Source: Panulirus ornatus (lineage: Eukaryota > Arthropoda > Malacostraca > Decapoda > Palinuridae). From it: a stretch of 64,000 bases of DNA. The DNA lies in contig NC_092238.1 in the NCBI RefSeq assembly GCF_036320965.1, positions 20,390,644 to 20,454,643 on the forward strand. Reading direction: 5' to 3'. How positions within the stretch are numbered: the stretch's first letter is position 1; every line of letters begins with the position of its first letter. Under the pieces are notes generated by a model, which worked only from the letters and a program-made list of their open reading frames with translations, had not been told where the DNA came from and made no database searches. The position numbers were made by a program, and so were the translations under genes. Positions 56,701 through 64,000 of the stretch are shown one piece after another.

Positions 56701-59700
56701 CTCCACGTGGCGTCAAACTTCGTCTACCCTTACATGTCGTCAACCTTCCTTTACCTCCATGTATCGTAAACCTTCCCCTATCTTCATGTGGTGTCAATAT
56801 TCTTCTACTTCGTTGCGCGAACCTTCTTCTACCTCCACGTGTCGTCAACCTTCCTTTACCTTCATGGGGCGTTAACATTCTTCTATCTCCACGCGGCGTC
56901 AATGTTCCTCTACCTATACGTGGCGTTAACTCTCCTCTACCTCCACGTGGCGTTAACCTTACTCTACCTTCATGTGACTTCAACATTCTTATACCCATAA
57001 GTGGCATCAACCTTCTTCTACCTCCACGTGGCGTCAGCCTTCCTCTACCTTAATATGGCGTTAATCTTCTACCTACACATGGCGTCAACCTTCCTTTACC
57101 TCCATGTGTCGCCATACTTCTACCTCCACGTGGCGTCAAACTTTCTGTGTCTCCACCTGGCGTTAACCTTCCTCTATACAGTGCGTCAACCTTCCTCTAC
57201 CTCCAAGGGGCGTTAACCTTCCTTTACCTCCACATGGCGTCAACCTTCCCCAACCTCCACGAGACGTCAACCTTCCTTTACCTCCACGTGGCGCAAACCT
57301 TCCTCTATCTTCATGTGGCGTCAACCTTCTTCTACCTTCAACTGGCGTTAGCCATCTTCTATCTCCACATGGCGTCAGCCTTCCTCTACCTCCACTTGGC
57401 GTCAACGTTCCTCTACCTCCAAGTGGCGTTAACCCTCTTCTTCCTCCACGTGGCGTCAACCTTCCTCTACCTCTATGTAGCGTCGACCTTCCTCTACCTT
57501 TACATGGCGTCAACTTTCCTTTACCTCCATGTATCGTCAACCTTCCCCTACCTGCACTTGGCGTCAACCTTCTACCTCCAAGGGGCGTCAACCTTACTCT
57601 ACCTCTACGTGGCGTCACCCTTCCTCTATCTCCAAGATGCGTCAACATTCCTTTACCTCCACGTGGCGTCAAACTTCCTCTACCTCCACGTGGAGTCAAC
57701 CTTCCTCTAACTCCACGTGGCGTCTAGCTTCCTCTACCTTCATGTGGCGTCAACATTCCCCTACCTTCATGTCCACCTTTTTTTACCTCCACGTGGCGTC
57801 AACCTTCCTCTACTTCCACGTGGTGACAACCTTCTTCTACCTTTATGTGGCGTCAACATTCTTCTACCTCTACATGGCGTCAACCTTCTACCTCCGCGTT
57901 GTGTCAACCTTCCTCTTCCTTTGCATGGCGACTACCTTCCTTTACCTCCATGTATCGTCAAACTTCTTCTACCTCCACGTGGCGTCAACCTTCCTCAACC
58001 TCCATGAGACGTCAACTTTCCTCTACCTCCAAGTGGCGCAAACCTTCCTCTATCTTCATGTAGCATCAACCTTATTCTACCTTCAACTGGCTTTAACCTT
58101 CCTCTACCTCCACGTGGCGTCAACCTTGTTCTACCTCCACGTGGGGTTAACCCTCCTCTACCTCCAAGAGGCGTTAACATTCCTTTACCTCCACGTGGCG
58201 TTAACCTTTCTCTACCTCCACATAGCTTCAACCTTCCTCTACCTCCACAAGGCGTCAACCTTCCTTCACCTCCACAAGAAGTCAAGCTTTCTCTACCAAC
58301 ACATGGCGTCAACCATCCTCAACATCCACGAGACGTCAACCTTCCTTTACCTGCACGTTTCGTCAACCTTCCTGTATCTTCATGTGACGTCAACCTTCTT
58401 CTACCTTCAACTGGCGTCAACCTTCCTCTACCTCCACGTTGCGTCAACCTTGCTCTACCTCCATGTTGTGTTAACCTTTCTCTACCTCCACGTTGCGTCA
58501 ACCTTCCTCTACCTTCACGTGGCGTCAACCTTCTTCTACCTTTATGTGGCGTCAACCTTCCTTTACCTCCATGTTTCGTCAACTTTCCCCTATATCCACG
58601 TGGCGTCAACCTTCTTCTACCTCAGCATGGCGTCAACCTTCCTCTAGCTTTACATGGCGTTACCTTCATCTACCTCCCTGAGGTGTCAACCTTTCTTTAC
58701 CTCCACGTGGCGTCAAACTTCCTTTACCTCCACATGGCGTCAACCTTCTACTTCCGCGTGTCGTCAACCTTCCTCTACCTCCACATGGCGTCAACCTTCC
58801 TCAACGTCAAAGAGACGTCAACTTCCTTTACCTCCACATGACGTCATCCTTCCTCCTCCTCCATGTGGCGTCAACCTTCCTTTACCTTAACTTGTCGTCA
58901 ATCTTCCTTAACCTCGATGTATCGTCAACCTTCCCCTACCTTTGGCGTCAACATTCTTCTACTTCTACGTGGCGTCAACCTTCTAATACATCCACGTGAC
59001 GTGAATCTTCCTCTACCTTCAGATGGGGTCAACCTCCTTCTATCTCCACGTGGTGTCACCTTCCTCTACCTCCACGTGGCGTCAACCTTCCTCTACCTCT
59101 ACGAAGCGTCAACCTTCCTCTACCTCCAAGTAGCGTCAAACATCCTCTATCTCCACGGGGCGTCAACCTTCCTCTACCTGCACGTGGCGTCACCCTTCCT
59201 CTACCTTCATATGGTTTCACCATTCTTCTACCTCTACTTGTCGTCAACTTCTACCTCCACGTGACGTCAGCCTTCTTCTACCTTCATGTGGCGTCAACCT
59301 TCTTCTACCTCCACTTGGCGTCAACCTTCCTCTACCTCCGCGTGGTGTCAACGTTCCTCTTCCTCCACGTGGCGTTAACCTTCCCTTACCTCAACGTGGC
59401 GTCAACCTTCCTCTACCTCCACGTCGTGTCAACCTTAATCTACCTTTACATGGCGTCAACCTTCCTTTACCTCCATGTGGCGTCAACCTTCCACTATCAC
59501 CACGTGGCGTCAACCTTCTTCTACATTTACATGGCGTCAACCTCACTTTACCTCCATGTGTCGTCAACTTTCCTCTACCTCTACGAAGCGTCTACCTTCC
59601 TCTACCTCCAAGAAACGTCAACCTTCCTCTACCTTCACGTGCCGTCAACCTTCTTCTACTTCCACGTGGTTTAATCTTCCTCAACCTACACATGGCTTCA

Positions 59701-62700
59701 ACCTTCCTCTACCTCATCGAGACGTCAACCCTCCTTTGCCTCCACGTGGCGTCAACCTTCCTTTATCTCCACATGGCGTCAACCTTCCTCTACCCCCACG
59801 TAGCGTCAACCTTCTTCTACCTCCACGTGGTGTTAATCTTCCTCGAACTCCACTTGGCTTCAACCTTTCTCTATCTCCACGAGGCGTCAACCTTCCTTTA
59901 CCTCTGCGTGGCGTCAACCTTCCTCTACCTCCACATGGCTTCATCCTTCCTCAACCTCCATGAGACGTCAACATTCCTTTAGCTTAACGTGACGTCAAAC
60001 TTCCTCTACCTTCATGTGGCGTTAACCTTATTCTGCCTCTACTTGGCATCAACCATCCTCTACTTCCCCTTGGCGTCAACGTTCCTCTACCTCCACGTGG
60101 CGTTAACCTTACTTTTCCGCCACATGGCGTTAACCTTACTTTTCCGCCACGTGGCGTCAACCTTCCTCTACCTCAATATGGCGTCGACCACCCTCTGCCT
60201 TTAAATGGCGTCAACCTTCCTTTACCTCTATGTGTCGTCAGCCTTTCCCTACTTCCACGTGGCGTCAACCTTCACCTACCTCCCCGAGGTGTCAACCTTC
60301 CTCTACCTCCAGGTGGCGTCAACCTTGGTTTACCTCCTCGTGGCGTCAACCCTCCTCTACCTTTATATGTCGTCAACCTTCCTTTACTCCAAGTATCGTT
60401 AACCTTCTTCTACCTCCACCTGGCGTCAACCTTCCTCTACCTCCACGTGGCGTTAGCCTTCTACCTCCACATGGCGTCTACCTTCCTCTACCTCCACGTT
60501 GCGTCAACCTTCCTCTACCTACACGTGCCGTCGACCTTCCTCTACCTTTATGTGGCGTCAATCTTCCTTAACCTCCATGTGTCGTCAACTTTCCCTTATA
60601 TCCACGTGGCGTCAACCTTCTTCTACCTGAACGTGGCGTCAACCTTCCTCTAGCTTTACGTGGCGTTACCTTCATCTACCTCCCTGAGGTGTCAACCTTT
60701 CTTTACCTCCACGTGGCGTCAAACTTCCTTTACCTCCACATGGCGTCAACCTTCTTCTACCTCCACGTGGTTTAATCTTCCTCAACCTACACATGGTTTC
60801 AACCTTCCTCTACCTCCTCGAGACGTCAACCTTCCTTTGCCTCCACGTGGCGTTAACCTTCCTTTATCTGCACATTGCGTCAACCTTCCTCTACCTCCAC
60901 GTAGCGTCAACCTTCTTCTACCTCCACGTGGCGTTAATCTTCCTCGAACTCCACATGGCTTCAACCTTTCTCTACCTCAACGAGGCGTCAACCTTCCTTT
61001 ACCTCCGCGTGGTGTCAACCTTCCTCTACCTCCACATGGCTTCATCCTTCCTCAACCTCCATAAGACGTCAACATTCCTTTAGCTTAACGTGACGTCAAC
61101 TTTCCCCTCCCTTAATATGGAGTCAACCTTATTCTACCTCCACTTAGCGTCAACCTTCCTATACCTCCACGTGGCGTCAACGTTCCTCTACCTTACTTTT
61201 CCGCCACGTGGCGTTAACCTTCCTCTACCTCAATATGGCGTCGACCATCCTCTACCTTTACATGGCGTCAACCTTCCTTTACCTCTATGTGTCGTCAACC
61301 TTTCCCCATCTCCATGCGGCGTCAACCTTCATCTACCTCCCCGATGTGTCAACCTTCCTCTACCTCCAGGTGGCGTCAACCTTCATCTACCTCCCCGAGG
61401 TGTCAACCTTCCTCTACCTCCAGGTGGCGTCAACCTTGCTTTACCTCCTCGTGGCGTCAACCTTCTACTTCCGCGTGTCGTCAACATTCCTTTATCTCCA
61501 TATGGCATCAACCTTCCTCAGCCTCAAAGAGATGGCAACCTTCCTTTACCTCCACGTGGCGTCAACCCTCCTCTACCTTTACATGTCGTTCACCTTCCTT
61601 TACTCCATGTATCGTTAACCTTCCTCTACCTCCACCTGGCGTCAACCTTCCTCTACCTCCACGTGGCATTAGCCTTCCTCTATCTCCACATGGCGTCAAA
61701 CTTCTTCTACTTCCACGTGGCATCAACCTTCCTCTACCTTCATATGGCGTCAACATCTTTTACCTCTACGTGGCGTCAACCTTCTCCTACCTCCACGTGG
61801 CTTCAACCTTCCTCTTCCTTCATGTGGCGTCAACCTTTTTACTACCTCCACATTGCGTCAACCCTCCTCTACCTCCACGTGGTATTAACCTTCCCCTACC
61901 TTCATCAGGCGTAAATTTCTTCTACCTCTAAGTGGCCTGAACCTTCTTCTACCTCCAAGGGGCGTCAACCGTCCTATACCTTCATTTGGCGGTAACCTTA
62001 TTGTACCTCCACATGGCGTCAACTTTCCTCTAACTCCAAGAAGCGTCAACCTTCCTCTACCTCCCCGTGGCGTCAACCTTTCTCTACCTTCATGTGAGGC
62101 AACCTTCTTCTACCTCCACCTGGCGTCAACCTACTTCTACCTCCATGTGGCGTCAACATTCCTCTACCTCCACGTGGCGTCAGCCTTCCTCTACCTTTAC
62201 ATATCCTCAACCTTTCTTTACCTCGATGTGTCTTCAAGTTTTCCCTACCTTAATGTGGTGACAACATTCTTCTACCTCTACTTGGCTTCAACCTTCTACC
62301 TCCACGTGGCGTCAACCTTCCTCTACTTTCATGTGGCGTCAACCTTCGTCTACCTCCACGTAGCGTCAACCTTCCCCTACCTCTACGTGGCGTTAACCTT
62401 CCTCTATCTCCACGTGGCGTCAACCTTCGTCTACATCCACATTGGGTCAACCTTCGTCTAACTCCAAATGGCGTCAACCTTCCTCTACTTTTACATGGCG
62501 TCTATCTTCTTTTACCTGTATGTACCGTCGACCTTTCTCTACCTCTACGAAGCGTCAACCTTCCTCTACCTCCACGTGGCATTAACCTTCTCCCTTCTTC
62601 CACGAAGCATCAACCTTCCTCTACCTACATGTGGCGTCAACCTACTTCTACCTCCACGTGGCGTGAACCTTCCTTTACCTCCACATGACGTCAACCTTCC

Positions 62701-64000
62701 TCTACTTCCACGGCGTCAACCTCTCTTTACTTCCACGTGGGGTCAACCTTCTTCTACCTCCTCGTAGCGTCAACCTTCCACTACCTCCACGTTGGCGTCA
62801 ACCTTCCTCTTCCTCCACGTGGGGTCAACCTTCCTCTACGTTCATGTGGCGTCAACATTCCTCTACCTCTACGTGGCGTCAACCTTCTTCTACCTCCACG
62901 TGGAGTCGAACTTCCTCTATCTTCATGTGGCGCCAACCCTCTTCTACGTCCACGATGCGTCAACCTTCCTCTACCCCCAAGTGGCGTCAACCTTCCTCTA
63001 CCTCCACTTGGCGTTAACCTTCCTCTACTTCCACATAACGTCAACCTTCCTCTACCTCCACGTAGCGTCAACCTTCCTCTACATCCACGTGGCGTCAGCC
63101 TTCCTCTACCTAAACGTGGCGTCAACCTTCCTCTAGCTTCATGTGGCGTCAACATTCTTCTACCTATACGTGGCGTCATCCTTCTCCTTCCTCCACGTGG
63201 CGTCAGCCTTACTCTACCCTCATGTGGCGTCAACATTCCTCTACCTCCACGTGGCGTAACCTTCCTTTACCTCCACGTGGCGTCAACCTTCCCCTACCTC
63301 CACTTGGCGTCAACCTTCCTCTACCTTTATAGGGCGTCAACCTTCCTTTACCTCCATGTGTCGTGAACCTTCCCCTACATCCACGTGGCTTCAACCTTCT
63401 TGTACCTTCACGTTGCGTCAACCTTCCTCTACCTCTACGTGGCGTCCCCCTTCATCTACCTCCCCGTGGTGTTAGCCTTTATCTACCTTCGCGTGTCGTC
63501 AAGCTTCCTCTACCTGCACGTAGCGTCAACCTTCTTCTACCTCGACGAAGCGTCAACCTTCTTCTACCTCTACGTGGCGGTAACCTTCCTCGAACTCTAC
63601 ATGGCTTCAACCTTTTTTAACTCCACGAGGCGTCAACCTTCCTTTACCTCTACGTGGCGTCATCCTTCCTATACCTCCACATGGCGTCAACCTTCCTGAA
63701 CCTCCACGAGACGTCATTCTTCCTTTACCTCCACGTGGCGTCAACCTTCCTCTACCTTCATGTGGCGTAAACCTTCTTCTACCTCCACATGGCGTCAACC
63801 ATTCTCTACCTCCACATGGCATCAACGTTCCTGTACCTCCACGTGACGTTAACCTTCCTCTACCTCCACCTGGCGTCAACCTTCCTTTATCTCCACTTAG
63901 CGTCAACCTTCCTCTACGTTTACATGGCATCAACTTTCCTTTACCTCCATGTGTCGTCAACCTTCCCCTACCCCACGTGGCGTCAACCTTCTTCTACCTC
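53766..64000. repeat. 27-bp tandem satellite array
   Basis: About 379 head-to-tail units of 27 bp with core CCTCCACGTGGCGTCAACC plus a variable TTCCTCTA-like part, running past the window end. Each intact unit has CACGTG and a GCGTCA. Variants concentrate at the two CpGs (CACATGG, CATGTGG, GGTGTCA, GGCATCA). The unit length divisible by 3 keeps frames open for hundreds of codons on both strands (for example 53850-55181 and 55827-57053 forward, 54851-55387 reverse) with 9-residue repeats such as ASTFLYLHV, GVNLPLPPR and GRLTPRGGR; I do not call these genes. No mobile element or other gene is seen inside. Confidence 0.95.

Noticed and set aside
53850..57053. Long forward ORFs in the 27-bp array as repetitive secreted or membrane proteins
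   Set aside because: Unit length is a multiple of 3, frames are open on both strands and in overlapping frames, and there is no conserved start, signal or codon bias; this is satellite DNA.

Overview
The window is repetitive eukaryotic DNA with no host protein-coding gene, rRNA or tRNA that I can support. It looks like an invertebrate genome, and a decapod crustacean is my best guess. That guess rests on recalled resemblance of the RTE-type LINE tail (CCTTGCGCTACCTCGC, then an adenine run and an (AT)n tract) and of its short derivative to families abundant in decapods. It is an inference; a repeat-library search would settle it. One 100-base run of N marks an assembly gap.

Layout. (1) 1-15467 and 23988-28829: one tandem array of a ~43-bp satellite, about 20.3 kb in total, with traces of higher-order organisation. 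(2) 15468-23987: a decayed Ty3/Gypsy-type LTR retrotransposon on the minus strand, inserted into that array. Its internal order is Gag (SCAN-like capsid, CCHC knuckle), protease, integrase, reverse transcriptase, RNase H. Integrase before reverse transcriptase is the Ty1/copia order, and together with the Gag and protease style it points to the Gmr1-like group. A LINE has since jumped into its 3' LTR. (3) 28830-53665: a 25-kb nest of about 17 fragments of one APE-type LINE family (RTE-like: single ORF with an AP endonuclease and a reverse transcriptase, short 3' UTR, A/(TA)n tail). They lie in both orientations and are mostly separated by long (AT)n tracts. One copy (43967-47239) has an uninterrupted 998-codon ORF with all the endonuclease and RT motifs I can check, so it may still be active. 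The nest also holds a tandemly duplicated 1.33-kb LINE half, tail-to-tail palindromes with (AT)n between the arms, and a ~236-bp element that keeps only the LINE head and a LINE-like tail. (4) 53666-53765: assembly gap. (5) 53766-64000: a second, unrelated satellite of 27 bp. Because 27 is divisible by 3 it produces long but meaningless ORFs on both strands. Each unit carries an E-box-like CACGTG and two CpGs, and the variants look like CpG decay.

Relations between parts. The satellite was present before the LTR element, since the monomer register resumes correctly on the other side of it. The LTR element predates the LINE copy in its 3' LTR. The LINE family supplies the only apparently intact enzyme in the window; its partial copies, and possibly the small head-plus-tail element, would depend on that enzyme. 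Long ORFs in satellite, (AT)n or antisense-LINE sequence are not reported as genes.
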